The notes: generated by a model from the letters alone, not told the origin. 64,000 nucleotides of DNA from Nitrospira sp. (GCA_005116965.1 SWDG01000025.1:299883-363882); one strand, 5' to 3'. Counted from the stretch's first letter, positions 17,130 through 26,161 are shown. Numbers and translations are program-made.

Positions 17130-17453
17130 CTAACCGCGGGACAAACTGCTCTGGACATGATCGTCGAGAAGATGGGTTAATCGCTCCCGATCCTCAGGAC
17201 TGATGGAAATAATTTTCGCGCCTAATTTGGGTGTACGCACGTGAATGACTTCCAACTCGCAGGTTACGGACCGCCCACCCTCAAGCTCTATCAAAAGCTG
17301 GAGTCCATCACCGCGTTTCACGAACAGACGGCTTTCTAGTCGAACGCCGGACTCGCTCACGTCGAGCACCTTGCACGGCGCCGAAAGCGAGCCGCGCTGC
17401 AAACGACCGACACGGCTGACATCGACACGCGAATGCTTACGCTTGAAAGCCAT
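17130..17453 (-). CDS. PilZ domain protein 5
   Basis: A compact 107-residue PilZ protein. RKHSR near residue 5 gives RxxxR and DVSESG gives [DN]xSxxG, so both c-di-GMP contact motifs are intact. The strand LEVIHVRTPKLGAKIISIS completes the barrel. It starts at ATG 17453, 68 bp downstream of the DUF1499 gene in the same direction, and may be co-transcribed with it. Confidence 0.86.
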   Translation of the reverse strand: MAFKRKHSRVDVSRVGRLQRGSLSAPCKVLDVSESGVRLESRLFVKRGDGLQLLIELEGGRSVTCELEVIHVRTPKLGAKIISISPEDRERLTHLLDDHVQSSLSRG

Positions 17454-17521
17454 AACCCATCCCCTTTATGTCCGGCATCATAACAGGAGGAAGGATTACG
17501 CCGAAGCAATTACAGAAATGC

Positions 17522-17884
17522 TTAAAGCTGTCTGCCCACCAAGGCGCGCACCTGTTCCATGCGTTTGCGGTTGACACCAAGATCGCTATGGCCCGTGCGC
17601 GACGCAGACCGAAAGTGAACCGTCTTCGTGGTTTCATCGAAGAGAAACTCCACGTCATCGACGAATCGAAGCAGCAGGCTGGTGAACTCGTAGTGGAGAT
17701 AGGACTCGTCCTCTTCGACGAGCTTGGTCCGAGGCAATGTTGCACACGCCGCTTTCAACGCCTCTTTGGCTTCCGCGCGAGGCTTCTTGTACTGGAACGG
17801 CGCGATGGCATGGGTCTCATCAGTCGCATGCGTCGACACGCAATTAGGGCTGGATGGGCAGGGAGAAAGCGTCCGCTGGCTCAT
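17522..17884 (-). CDS. DUF1499 family protein
   Basis: A 120-residue protein with the family start LSPCPSSPNCVSTHATDETHAIAPF, a central DESYLHYEFTSLLLRFVDDVEFLFDE block and the FRSASRTGHSDLGVNRKRMEQVRAL C-terminus; these are the hallmarks of DUF1499. The two Cys residues near the N-terminus (CPSSPNC) are conserved in the family. The molecular role is not known. No signal peptide is visible. Confidence 0.88.
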   Translation of the reverse strand: MSQRTLSPCPSSPNCVSTHATDETHAIAPFQYKKPRAEAKEALKAACATLPRTKLVEEDESYLHYEFTSLLLRFVDDVEFLFDETTKTVHFRSASRTGHSDLGVNRKRMEQVRALVGRQL

Positions 17885-18075
17885 TGATGCCGCACTGTAC
17901 TCGCTTCGATCACCGCCCGCAACCCAATCTCCGACACCAGTACAGCATGAGACGGAATACGCGATAGAAGGCTCCTGTCTCGAATAGACAACAGGGTCGC
18001 CTATCTGGACTACTCGCCCAGTCCCTTCCCCTCATCAAGTAACGTGAGGCCACTCAACCGTTTCATGATCAGCAT

Positions 18076-19185
18076 TCAATACGACACCGTCGCCAAGGTT
18101 GGCTGCTTCTCACCCTGCTCCACCACCGTAACCGAGACCCGTCCGACAATGCGCCCATCGGAGGCTTCGATATCGACACGCCAGTCGCCTGGGTCCAGTC
18201 CCTGTTTGAAACTGTACGCCCGATACCCACCCTCGCGTCCTCCTGAAATCTTGATTGGGATTTTGTCAGCATGGGTGAAAGGCTTGTCACTGTTTGGCCG
18301 GAAATACCAATGGTGATAGATCGTGGTATTGAGATCGACCGGCGCAAAGACCCCGGTAAAGCAGTAGATCGGCGTGTTCGCGGGATAGGTCGTATCGGAG
18401 CGCTTCCAGATCTCATACCACTCTTTTTCAAAAGCCAGTTCGAACTGATCGCCGGCTCGCTTCACGTCATGATAGATCCCTCCAAACTTGAACGACAACG
18501 GCACAGGTGGGATCCAATTAAGGAAATAGAACCCGACCAGCAGGCCGATCAATGCCGAAGCGGGGACGGTCATCCCAATCGCCTCGCGGCGTGATCGATC
18601 GGGATTATTACGATAGATCAACTGCGCCACTCGCAAGACCACCGCAACGCTCAGCATTGCTCCGATCACAAAGATGATCGAGTTCATGAAGCCCGTTATC
18701 ACGGGGAGAAAAAACGTGAAGAACGCGAAACACACCACGGCATAAAGGCCGATCAACAGTCGAAGATTTGAGAGTCGGTCACGCAAAAACTCGTTGGCCA
18801 CCAAGAGCATGATCAGCAGCGCAAAAAAGACCGCTGTGCCGGTGAACGTGGCGCTTCGTGAGTAGAAAATTGCATAGGCACTGAAGAGGCCACCCAACAG
18901 GAACTGACTCGCCATGGGATAGTAAGGACGGCTTTCCAACACCCAGCGTGTCAAACGGGAATACGAGGCGAGCTTGGCATGGTCAGATGGACGCTCGACC
19001 CCCAATCGTCCCGTCAATACGATCAGGGCCCCGAGTAAGACCAGATAGAGGAGCAGAATCAAGTTATCCAGCAGCCGGTCGATTCGTGTGAGCGTGAGCG
19101 TGTCGTAGGTCACGCCGGAGAGGAAGCACACGGCTGGCATGAAGGGTTTAGCCAGAACGGACTGAATCTTTGCCAGGGGACTCAT
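18076..19185 (-). CDS. Membrane protein with C-terminal DUF2914 domain
   Basis: A 369-residue protein with about seven or eight hydrophobic helices in residues ~35-235 and a soluble C-terminal domain of ~120 residues. The latter has the DUF2914 pattern: PIYCFTGVFAPVDLNTTIYHHWYF, then IKISGGREGGYRAYSFKQGLDPGDWRVDIEASDGRIVGRVSVTVVE. DUF2914 domains are predicted periplasmic or extracytoplasmic beta-sandwiches. Function unknown. It begins with ATG 19185 and stands alone. Confidence 0.85.
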   Translation of the reverse strand: MSPLAKIQSVLAKPFMPAVCFLSGVTYDTLTLTRIDRLLDNLILLLYLVLLGALIVLTGRLGVERPSDHAKLASYSRLTRWVLESRPYYPMASQFLLGGLFSAYAIFYSRSATFTGTAVFFALLIMLLVANEFLRDRLSNLRLLIGLYAVVCFAFFTFFLPVITGFMNSIIFVIGAMLSVAVVLRVAQLIYRNNPDRSRREAIGMTVPASALIGLLVGFYFLNWIPPVPLSFKFGGIYHDVKRAGDQFELAFEKEWYEIWKRSDTTYPANTPIYCFTGVFAPVDLNTTIYHHWYFRPNSDKPFTHADKIPIKISGGREGGYRAYSFKQGLDPGDWRVDIEASDGRIVGRVSVTVVEQGEKQPTLATVSY

Positions 19186-19319
19186 GCCTCTACTCTGCGA
19201 AACATGGTTGGTTTCTTCAATAGAATAGTTGTTGGGGAAAGGAACTCTTGAAGAAGCTCAGATACTCGTCGAGTTGATCTGTTCGCGAAATACACACGAG
19301 CAGCGCGCGTTACGCCAGG

Positions 19320-20381
19320 TCACACAAATGCGGGCAGCGGAGCGTACGCAACGGGATGACCGATCACCCGTTCCAACCACGGCGCCATGGCCTCTTCTGG
19401 GAGGGGTGCTTGATTCAGGCGCGCTTCGATCTTGAACTGTCCATTGACTCCGACGATGCCGATAATCGCCGACGCATCCTCAGCGTCAGGCAACATCGCC
19501 TGCGTCTGAAATTCACAGAGCGTGGCGTACAGAAGGCCGTGTGGTCGGATCGCATTCTGCACCTCAGGGAGATCATCCAGCGGACAGTGGACGGAGCAGC
19601 GATAGGCCAGTCGCGCTCCTGGTTCGATCCCTTGAAACTCTTCCAAGGCGGCTTCTGAAAATCCTGTGAGATAGGCACGCACTCCCGCCGGTTCTGGATT
19701 GAACGTCTCCGCAAGCTTGCTGGCCGGTACGAGGAATTCAAACGCATCGGACGTGTTGTACTCGAACTGGCAGGGACCAAACGCGTCGGGCCATGAGCAG
19801 AAAAATGGAATGGACGCATCGGCAGAACGAAGGACCACCGCGTGTTTCTCCACATGCGTCTCGATCGGCAGATCCAGCACGGTGATCGCGTCAAGGAACG
19901 CCGCCCGCCGTTCATCCAGCCAACGTGTGCGATCAACATCGCCGCGCGTTTCCCCGGGGGTGATGACTACCTGGGTCTGAAGACGAACCCGAATGAAGGA
20001 ATGGGCATGCCGAAATCCGATCCAAAACATGGCGCGTTGGTCATGCAGCTGCAGCATGTCTCGAATGCGCCAGGGATGGCTGATGGAGCAATAGGTACCG
20101 ATATCTTGATGGCGCTGATAGACCGTGTGATAGGCCCCGGAGAGCAGAAAGAAATCGCCGCGCCATTGTTCCCGTATATGGACGAGCGTGACGTCTTCCG
20201 TGGCCCAGGGATCAAGCTGATCAAAGCCGTCGAACGACCCGACCGTCCATTCCTCCACATAGCAGATCACGTCGCTGGCAGGCGAGACCGGCTTCAGCCC
20301 AAGCGTGGCAAGGCGGTCTCCTACGGCAAGCGCCTCACTGAAGCTCAAGGCCGTCGTCGTTTCCCACCGTCGCTCACGCAC
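19320..20381 (-). CDS. Hypothetical protein, 353 aa
   Basis: A soluble-looking protein without signal peptide or membrane segments. Two similar-sized halves are suggested: residues 1-170, ending around HAHSFIRVRLQTQVVITPGE, and 170-353. Motifs such as PFFCSWPDAFGPCQFEYNTSDAFEFLVP and YATLCEFQTQAML do not match a family I know. The reading frame is long and stop-free against a GC-rich background and is very likely real. It lies in a run of leftward genes of unknown function. Confidence 0.7.
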   Translation of the reverse strand: MRERRWETTTALSFSEALAVGDRLATLGLKPVSPASDVICYVEEWTVGSFDGFDQLDPWATEDVTLVHIREQWRGDFFLLSGAYHTVYQRHQDIGTYCSISHPWRIRDMLQLHDQRAMFWIGFRHAHSFIRVRLQTQVVITPGETRGDVDRTRWLDERRAAFLDAITVLDLPIETHVEKHAVVLRSADASIPFFCSWPDAFGPCQFEYNTSDAFEFLVPASKLAETFNPEPAGVRAYLTGFSEAALEEFQGIEPGARLAYRCSVHCPLDDLPEVQNAIRPHGLLYATLCEFQTQAMLPDAEDASAIIGIVGVNGQFKIEARLNQAPLPEEAMAPWLERVIGHPVAYAPLPAFV

Positions 20382-20462
20382 TCTGGGGAATCCTTACCGA
20401 TAGATTGAGAGTCCCGTCACCTCTCAGGCACGCAGCGCCTCTCACCACAGGTCCATACAGGC

Positions 20463-21119
20463 TCATTCTTGCAGAAGACGACGGGCTGGGCGTAACGCCT
20501 TATTGTCAATCGTCGTGTCGACGATCAGCCGATCAAGTCCGTCCTTCAAAGTCGCCGCTAGTTGTTCGCGCACGTCATCTTCATTGAACCAAAACACCGT
20601 TCGACTCCGCCCCCCTTCAATGGTACGGATGGTGGTGCTTCGGTCGGCGAGGTTCCTGGCCTGAATCGTAAACCGGCTGGTGGTATCAATCACGGTTGAA
20701 AACACTCGGCTCTTCACCGTAGTGGAAAAATCCTGCACCTGCCCACTGATGACAATATCGGCATCCGCGGCAGATCCAGCCGGGGCCACACGTACATTCC
20801 AAACCCGATCTCGCCACCCGTGGGTTCGTAAGCGATCGGCCAGGCGCTGCGTGATCGCGCCTGCAGGCCGATCACCCAACACATCGAACTGCGTGGTGCC
20901 GCCCCAGAGATGCGTGCGCGTGCCCACACGACTCTTGTCTGCCCGTCGATCGTCAAACGGTTCGATGGCGATCTTGACCGGCTCGATGTCGGTCACCTGC
21001 ACCATCGGGGGCTTCTCCCGCAAATCCATATACCGCATCTCTCCTGTTCCCCTACAGCTGGCCAGCAGAGTCGCCATCATGATGGCACAGCCCAAAACTC
21101 GCAATGACGATTGCTTCAC
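20463..21119 (-). CDS. Lipoprotein of YajG-like type
   Basis: GTG 21119 follows the ribosome-binding site GGGAGGAG. The product has a lipoprotein signal (VLGCAIMMATLLASC, lipobox LLASC), then PVKIAIEPFDDRRADKSRVGTRTHLWGG and repeated beta strands with VISGQVQDFSTTVKSRVF. The pattern resembles the YajG group of outer-membrane-anchored lipoproteins of unknown function. A family of small beta-rich surface or periplasmic lipoproteins is the safest description. Track start 21143 is upstream of the ribosome-binding site. Confidence 0.75.
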   Translation of the reverse strand: MKQSSLRVLGCAIMMATLLASCRGTGEMRYMDLREKPPMVQVTDIEPVKIAIEPFDDRRADKSRVGTRTHLWGGTTQFDVLGDRPAGAITQRLADRLRTHGWRDRVWNVRVAPAGSAADADIVISGQVQDFSTTVKSRVFSTVIDTTSRFTIQARNLADRSTTIRTIEGGRSRTVFWFNEDDVREQLAATLKDGLDRLIVDTTIDNKALRPARRLLQE

Positions 21120-21201
21120 AGGCTCCTCCCGGTCAAAGGTCAAAAAGAGTGGCGGCCCAGTCTACCCAAGTTTGGTGCCAGAGACAATTAGGATAAGTAA
21201 G

Positions 21202-21837
21202 TTACGGGGTGACGAGGGGGGACAGTGACCGAAAGGTTTCGCACGCCAGCTGAGCCAACTGACCCTCCCGTACTCGAGAATCTGCCAAAGAGACACAGCG
21301 AACGATCTTGAGAAACGACCGTTCTGCCAACACGGCAGCAATCTGGGCTTTTCTGTCATGGGTGATCGGCAGCGTATAGCCCTCCCCGTATTTCCACTCC
21401 CATAACGACGGTGCCAGGGAAAGTTCGAGGTCTTTCCCTGCCAGCTGGTGAAATCGGCCGAGCAGCTGGCGCTTGTATTGCCCGATCTCTGAACCTTCCA
21501 GCAAGAGCGCACAGGCCACATGATGGCCCCACCAGACCAGCGTACGGAACGTGAACGTGCTCGCCCCGGAGAAGTGTTTAGGACAATCAAGGTATTGATA
21601 CGGAAAATCTTCCAGATGCTCACCTTTTACCAGCTGATGGAGGTGTGGATTGAAATCAGGAGGGGTGACAAGCGACAGACCTGCCAGCTCATTCTGTAAG
21701 GCACCATGCGTGGCCTCGAGCATGACTCGTATTTTTGTCGTGATCGCGGCCTTTTTGCGAAAGAACTCCGCATCGGCCAGCACCAGGGTTTCGTCATCGG
21801 TAAACGCAGTGGAGTGGGACATCATGGCAGGCATCAT
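21202..21837 (-). CDS. Hypothetical protein, about 212 aa
   Basis: The body is soluble: AFTDDETLVLADAEFFRKKAAITTKIRVMLEATHGALQNEL near the start, then YQYLDCPKHFSGASTFTFRTLVWWGHHVACALLLEG and WEWKYGEGYTLPITHDRKAQIAAVLAERSFLKIVRCVSLAD. No family was recognised. The start is uncertain: the track's 21948 adds 37 residues with little protein character, and several Met codons cluster at 21837-21822. It precedes the lipoprotein gene by ~80 bp. Confidence 0.62.
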   Translation of the reverse strand: MMPAMMSHSTAFTDDETLVLADAEFFRKKAAITTKIRVMLEATHGALQNELAGLSLVTPPDFNPHLHQLVKGEHLEDFPYQYLDCPKHFSGASTFTFRTLVWWGHHVACALLLEGSEIGQYKRQLLGRFHQLAGKDLELSLAPSLWEWKYGEGYTLPITHDRKAQIAAVLAERSFLKIVRCVSLADSRVREGQLAQLACETFRSLSPLVTP

Positions 21838-22077
21838 AGCTCCGAGGATGCTGAAAAAGCTCACCGTCTCACCCGCCCAACCCCAGCGCGCCGAGACGCG
21901 CCTTTCACCGGGCAAGGCCGCAGTGAGCGAAAGGCCGAGGAGGTACATACCGAGCTTCGCTTGAACCGCTCGCTTCGATCACAGGCGAGCGGAGAGGTAC
22001 CTTGCCTTCGCCTTCCGTATGTTGAGGCCTTGAGCGATGCGAGAACGAAGCTGGATGACTTTTGCAGCATCCTCACG

Positions 22078-22449
22078 CTACTTGTAACGTGTTTCGAACG
22101 CCGCGATAGCCAGTTCGTAGAGCCGTCGACAGTCCGCACAGCGCAGCCGCACCAGATCCTGAAATACATCCATCTCGCGAAGTGTCAAAGAGGCATGATG
22201 CGTGGAAACGCAAGCCTTGAGGAACTCTTCGCCCGGCGGCTCGTCTCGTGAAGTGCCTTCTCCCGCCATCTGTTGGGCCGAGGCTGCTTGCGACGTGACC
22301 GTAGCGACCGCCAGGTAATGGGCCGACTTGCATGAACTGCAAGAAAGCACCACTGCATTTTCATCTGTCATCCGCTTGACAGTCACGCATAGCGGGTGGA
22401 CCGACCAACACTGTTGAAGAAAGGCTCCGCTTCGGATGATCTGCGTCAT
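22078..22449 (-). CDS. Small protein with two tandem zinc-ribbon-like units
   Basis: A 123-residue protein containing an internal duplication. Unit 1 is CWSVHPLCVTVKRMTDENAVVLSCSSCKSAHYLAVA; unit 2 is CVSTHHASLTLREMDVFQDLVRLRCADCRRLYELAI. Each has a Cys-x2-His-like start and a later CxxC knuckle followed by a Y-L-A/E pattern, so each probably folds as a small zinc-binding unit. The linker is acidic and flexible (GEGTSRDEPPGEEF). Role unknown; nearby genes are also uncharacterised. Confidence 0.65.
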   Translation of the reverse strand: MTQIIRSGAFLQQCWSVHPLCVTVKRMTDENAVVLSCSSCKSAHYLAVATVTSQAASAQQMAGEGTSRDEPPGEEFLKACVSTHHASLTLREMDVFQDLVRLRCADCRRLYELAIAAFETRYK

Positions 22450-22658
22450 AATCGTCTCACTACACCATCACGCGGCGTGAAGCTCGCTCACCAACTGTTC
22501 AGCTGACCGAACATAGTAATCACACGAAAGGAGAGTAGAAGCGCTTTTGCCCAATCCCGGTCAGCAAGGGCAACGGACCTTCATGTACTGAATGGCTTTG
22601 GAGCAGACACCAAACCGTCCCTAGCGCAAGCGCACAGGACGAGACGGCGAACCGGAAT

Positions 22659-22988
22659 TCATGACGGGACTACCACAGTCGGCCCATCCATTTTCAAAGA
22701 AGGAGCGACAGTCCCCTCCTGAAGCGAACGACAGGTTTTGCACACCCGTGGTCGGGCTTTCAGAAAGGAGACTTTTCCACTAGCGAGGCAACTGTAATGG
22801 ACGAACTCGTCACAGATTGTGCAACGAGACCAGCCTCCTCGGAGCATCGTTTTGTCCCGATAGAGGTCTTCTCGGCACACTCGGCAAAGACGGGCCTCGA
22901 CCCCGAGCAGCATCGCCTCCCATTCCCCGCCACCTTTTCGAATACTCATAAGAGTAGGAGTATAGCGGGGCGATCGGCGGGAATACAA
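22659..22988 (-). CDS. PHD/treble-clef-like zinc-finger protein
   Basis: A small protein whose cysteines and histidine fall in the order C-x2-C-x17-C-x2-C-x4-H-x2-C-x15-C-x2-C (CRVC...CTIC-DEFV-H-YSC...CKTC). This is the C4HC3 spacing of a PHD finger, a cross-brace fold rare in bacteria. Flanks are short and lack another domain. The start is ambiguous: ATG 22988, 22949 and 22916 all keep the finger. It may be a convergent ribbon pair rather than a true PHD. Function unknown. Confidence 0.6.
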   Translation of the reverse strand: MYSRRSPRYTPTLMSIRKGGGEWEAMLLGVEARLCRVCREDLYRDKTMLRGGWSRCTICDEFVHYSCLASGKVSFLKARPRVCKTCRSLQEGTVAPSLKMDGPTVVVPS

Positions 22989-23174
22989 GCAAGAGAGAGG
23001 CGCCAGGAGCTAGAGGGTGCCATAGTCGTGTTTGATTGCAAGACGCGACCCTATACCTTGCAGGAATTGGGCATGCACAGAACAAGATGTGACCCCACCA
23101 TCTCGCTTTCGCAGATCAACACAGGAAGGCGAATTGAACACTCCCCACCATGCGTTGGGCAATAGGGTTGGACA

Positions 23175-23645
23175 TCATAGACTGCCACTCTTCGTGGCAC
23201 AGACGAGGTTCAGCTGACGCTCACGTTCTGCGACGGCAAGACGCTTGGCTTGGCGTTCTCCATAGTGAGACACCATGAACTTGCGCTTACGACTGTCGCC
23301 TTGCTCGTCGACCCAGGAGGCCAGCCAAAAGATACGAACGGACCCGGTCCTTGGATTGTCTACTTGTTCGTATCTGCCGACGCCTGGAATGCCCGATGTA
23401 TTGTTCCGACGAAGGCGAGTGCGGACCCACATGGCATGGACGTAGGTGGAGTATCGCCGAAGCAGTTCATCTCGATAGGCCTCTGCCGCCTTCAAGGCCT
23501 TGCCTTTCCCTCCATGGATTGCATCGGAGAACGTCTTCACGGCGATATCGTTGTGTCGTTGCACCGTGACCCGCCACGCATGGGTTCGGCTTGCCTCATG
23601 ATCGACGCGGATAATGTTACGGAAAGCAGACATGTTGTAAAGCAT
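23175..23645 (-). CDS. AP2-domain protein with two AP2-like halves
   Basis: A 156-residue protein. The second half has the AP2/ERF pattern NTSGIPGVGRYEQ...FWLASWVDEQGDSRKRKFMVSHYGERQAKRLAVAERER. The first half has a diverged copy: RTHAWRVTVQRHNDIAVKTFSDAIHGGKGKALKAAEAYRDEL. Bacterial AP2 domains occur in homing endonucleases and in stand-alone DNA-binding proteins. No HNH or other nuclease motif is visible here, so a DNA-binding role is inferred. It may be of mobile origin. Start is ATG 23645 or the internal ATG five codons in. Confidence 0.78.
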   Translation of the reverse strand: MLYNMSAFRNIIRVDHEASRTHAWRVTVQRHNDIAVKTFSDAIHGGKGKALKAAEAYRDELLRRYSTYVHAMWVRTRLRRNNTSGIPGVGRYEQVDNPRTGSVRIFWLASWVDEQGDSRKRKFMVSHYGERQAKRLAVAERERQLNLVCATKSGSL

Positions 23646-24280
23646 TACCGCCCGCGCTAAGCGGCGGGGCGAAGCAACTGGAGGTTATGCAGCCGCTGGT
23701 TCAGGACGCGCTTCGCGATTCGAACTACACGCGCTTACCGCGAAACTGTTTGAGTGACGCCAAGCGTTGCCCAAACAATGTTTAGGCTGATCCGTACAAG
23801 AGCCGGATCTTTGACTACTCCGTAACGCGCCAATGATTTGTCAGAATCATGCACCACAATCATCCCTTTCCAATCAGCGAGAATGACATCCAGTTGCTGT
23901 TAGACCGCGAAATATTATAAAGCGCGGCACATTTTCCGACGATCCAGAGGCTCCGTCAAGACCTAATTGGGATGAATGACGATCAAGCACGCTTAATTCC
24001 TTGACCTGCTAGACCTTTTGCCCTTGCTTGTTTTTTCAGAAGAGGGGGCTCGGTGGTCTCCCACTGCGCGCATGCACCGAGCACCAAACAGAACTTATTC
24101 GACCCAGAGCCTATTACAATGATCTTGGCGACGGGATAAACACCTCCCCCCCGCGTGCGCGGTGCGTGAGCACAGGAGACCACGAGTTCCCTCTCCCACC
24201 CCTCCCGTTTGACTCATTCCTAATCGTTTGTTACTCTCCGCGCGGATCGGAGCCGGTCCCCCTAACACGAGTGAGATTTC
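23646..24280. other. 635-bp intergenic region
   Basis: No convincing gene on either strand. A 33-codon frame from ATG near 23688 (MQPLVQDALRDSNYTRL) is too short and unsupported. The promoter of the prenyl synthase gene must lie in the right part. Confidence 0.35.
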
Positions 24281-25171
24281 ATGAACATTGCGGACTATTT
24301 GGAGCAGAAACGCATTGAGGTTGACCGGTTTCTCGACTTCATATCTCCCCCTGCTGCTGTACCACCGACGACGCTGCATGAGAGCATGCGTTATAGCCTG
24401 ATGGCAGGCGGGAAACGGGTGCGGCCGATTCTGACGATCGCGGCAGCTGAGGCGTTGGACCAGACACCGCCCGGTCTTATGGCGGTCGCCTGCTCGCTGG
24501 AACTCATTCATACCTATTCCCTGATCCACGACGATCTGCCTTCTATGGACAACGATGACTTTCGCCGTGGGAAACCGACGAATCACAAAGTCTATGGCGA
24601 GGCGATGGCCATCCTTGCCGGGGATGCCCTGCTCACAATGGCCTTCGACCTGGTCAGCAGGCCAGATCTCATGAAAGGCTGCGATCCGGTGCGGCAAGTC
24701 CGCATCATTCAAGAGTTGGCTTTTGGCTCCGGCAACATCGGCATGGTGGGCGGCCAAGTGTTCGACATCCAGGCTGAAAACAAGGACATCGACCTCTCGA
24801 CCCTTCAGAACATTCATAAGCACAAGACCGGCATGCTCATGCGCGCTGCGGTCCGTATGGGTGCCATCGCCGCTGGAGCAAGCGATCGGCAACTCGACGA
24901 CATGACTGGCTATGCTGAGGATATTGGCCTGGCCTTTCAAATCGCCGATGATGTGTTGAACGTGACCGGCACCAGAGAAGAACTTGGCAAGAACCCGAAT
25001 ACGGATGCCGAGCGTGGGAAGAAAACCTACCCAACGTTCTATGGGGTAGACGGAGCCAAGAAATTGGCTGACGACTGTGTGACCCGCGCTATCAACCGGC
25101 TCTCATCGTTTGGGCCTTCTGCCGATCCGTTGCGCGAGATCGCGCGGTTTATCACAAACCGTAAGAACTGA
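24281..25171 (+). CDS. ispA: Short-chain polyprenyl (farnesyl/geranyl) diphosphate synthase
   Basis: A 296-residue trans-prenyltransferase. The first Asp-rich motif is DDLPSMDNDD near residue 83, preceded by SLELIHTYSLIH, with GGKRVRP substrate-binding loop upstream. The second motif reads DDVLNVTGT, with Asn where most homologues have the third Asp (DDxxD). Family proteins condense IPP with DMAPP/GPP to farnesyl or geranyl diphosphate in the cytoplasm. A carotenoid gene lies downstream, so the product probably feeds carotenoid as well as quinone and undecaprenyl synthesis. The start is ATG 24281. Confidence 0.9.
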   Translation: MNIADYLEQKRIEVDRFLDFISPPAAVPPTTLHESMRYSLMAGGKRVRPILTIAAAEALDQTPPGLMAVACSLELIHTYSLIHDDLPSMDNDDFRRGKPTNHKVYGEAMAILAGDALLTMAFDLVSRPDLMKGCDPVRQVRIIQELAFGSGNIGMVGGQVFDIQAENKDIDLSTLQNIHKHKTGMLMRAAVRMGAIAAGASDRQLDDMTGYAEDIGLAFQIADDVLNVTGTREELGKNPNTDAERGKKTYPTFYGVDGAKKLADDCVTRAINRLSSFGPSADPLREIARFITNRKN

Positions 25172-25178
25172 TGTCGTT

Positions 25179-25254
25179 CGTGAAGCGTCTCTCGCGAAGC
25201 GCAAGACCGTACAATCGAGCAGTCATCCTCATTTCACGCGCTTCACGCTTCACG
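25179..25254. repeat. Inverted CGTGAAGCGT repeat
   Basis: CGTGAAGCGT at 25179-25188 is repeated inverted as ACGCTTCACG at 25245-25254, 56 bp apart, just after the prenyl synthase stop. It could be a short dispersed intergenic repeat or part of a termination structure. Confidence 0.45.
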
Positions 25255-25354
25255 TCCCCACAATGAACGCCCTCAACGGCTGCCGCCACCTCTACCACGT
25301 CGCTGCTCACTATGCGCTGTGGTACGCAGAACAGCGACCGCGTAAGCCACATTG

Positions 25355-26161
25355 ATGGAAGCAGTCACCCTCTTTCTCAAGACGATTCTCCTCCGCCCCT
25401 ATGTCTTTGCGTTCCTGGCCGCATTCCTCTTCGCTGCTATTCAACTGATTGGCTGGCCACGCACCTGGCGCTTCTGGCTCATCAGCTGGGCAACGGCGTT
25501 CGTCTGTGAATTCTCGTCCACGCGAACCGGCATCCCATTCGGCTGGTACTTCTACAATGGCTCGACCGTCGACCAAGAGCTCTATTTTTTTGACGTGCCG
25601 TTCATGGATTCCATCTCGTTCAGCTTCCTACTGTTTGCCGCCTACTGCGTCGCACTCGGGCTGCTACTACCGCTCACATCATCGCCAACACATGCCCGCA
25701 TTCCTCTACGGCAGCTGAACTTCGATCTGAGTGTGCGAACGAGTTGGGGTGTCTATGCCCTCACCGCGTTCCTCTTCGCCTTTATCGATATGGTGATTGA
25801 TCCGGTCGCTCTGCGCGGCGATCGTTGGTTCTTGGGCAAAATCTACTATTACCCCGACCCGGGCTGGCATTTCGGTGTTCCCGTGGCCAACTACATCGGC
25901 TGGGCTGTGGTGGGACTCATTTCACTGGCTATCTATTTCCCGCTGGACCGACGCCTCATCCCTCTCGCACCACCCCAATTGCTCACTCAGCGGCTATTGC
26001 TAGGAGTCGGGCTGTATTATGGAGTCTTGACCTTCAACCTCGGCATGACATTTTGGATCGGCGAAACGTTCATGGGCCTGAGCGGCCTGCTCATGCATCT
26101 CCCCATCCTCGTCCTTCTCGTTGTCCGCCTTTCTCACGTTCGGCGATACCACCCTACCTAA
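25355..26161 (+). CDS. Carotenoid biosynthesis protein, CruF/DUF422-like
   Basis: A protein of 268 residues with about seven transmembrane helices. FVCEFSSTRTGIPFGWYFYNGS, DVPFMDSISFSFLLFAAY, MVIDPVALRGDRWFLGKIYYY and GWHFGVPVANYIGWAVVG are the hallmark of the CruF/bisanhydrobacterioruberin-hydratase-type family that adds water to the psi end of acyclic carotenoids. The Asp residues in these motifs are thought to be functional. The ATG at 25355 is preferred to the adjacent TTG. Lying behind a prenyl diphosphate synthase it supports a carotenoid pathway. Confidence 0.85.
   Translation: MEAVTLFLKTILLRPYVFAFLAAFLFAAIQLIGWPRTWRFWLISWATAFVCEFSSTRTGIPFGWYFYNGSTVDQELYFFDVPFMDSISFSFLLFAAYCVALGLLLPLTSSPTHARIPLRQLNFDLSVRTSWGVYALTAFLFAFIDMVIDPVALRGDRWFLGKIYYYPDPGWHFGVPVANYIGWAVVGLISLAIYFPLDRRLIPLAPPQLLTQRLLLGVGLYYGVLTFNLGMTFWIGETFMGLSGLLMHLPILVLLVVRLSHVRRYHPT

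Noticed and set aside
23688-23786. 33-codon ORF after the double-AP2 gene
   Set aside because: Too short, no homology and the Shine-Dalgarno is too close to the ATG.
24095-24940. 281-aa minus-strand ORF
   Set aside because: Antisense of the prenyl diphosphate synthase.
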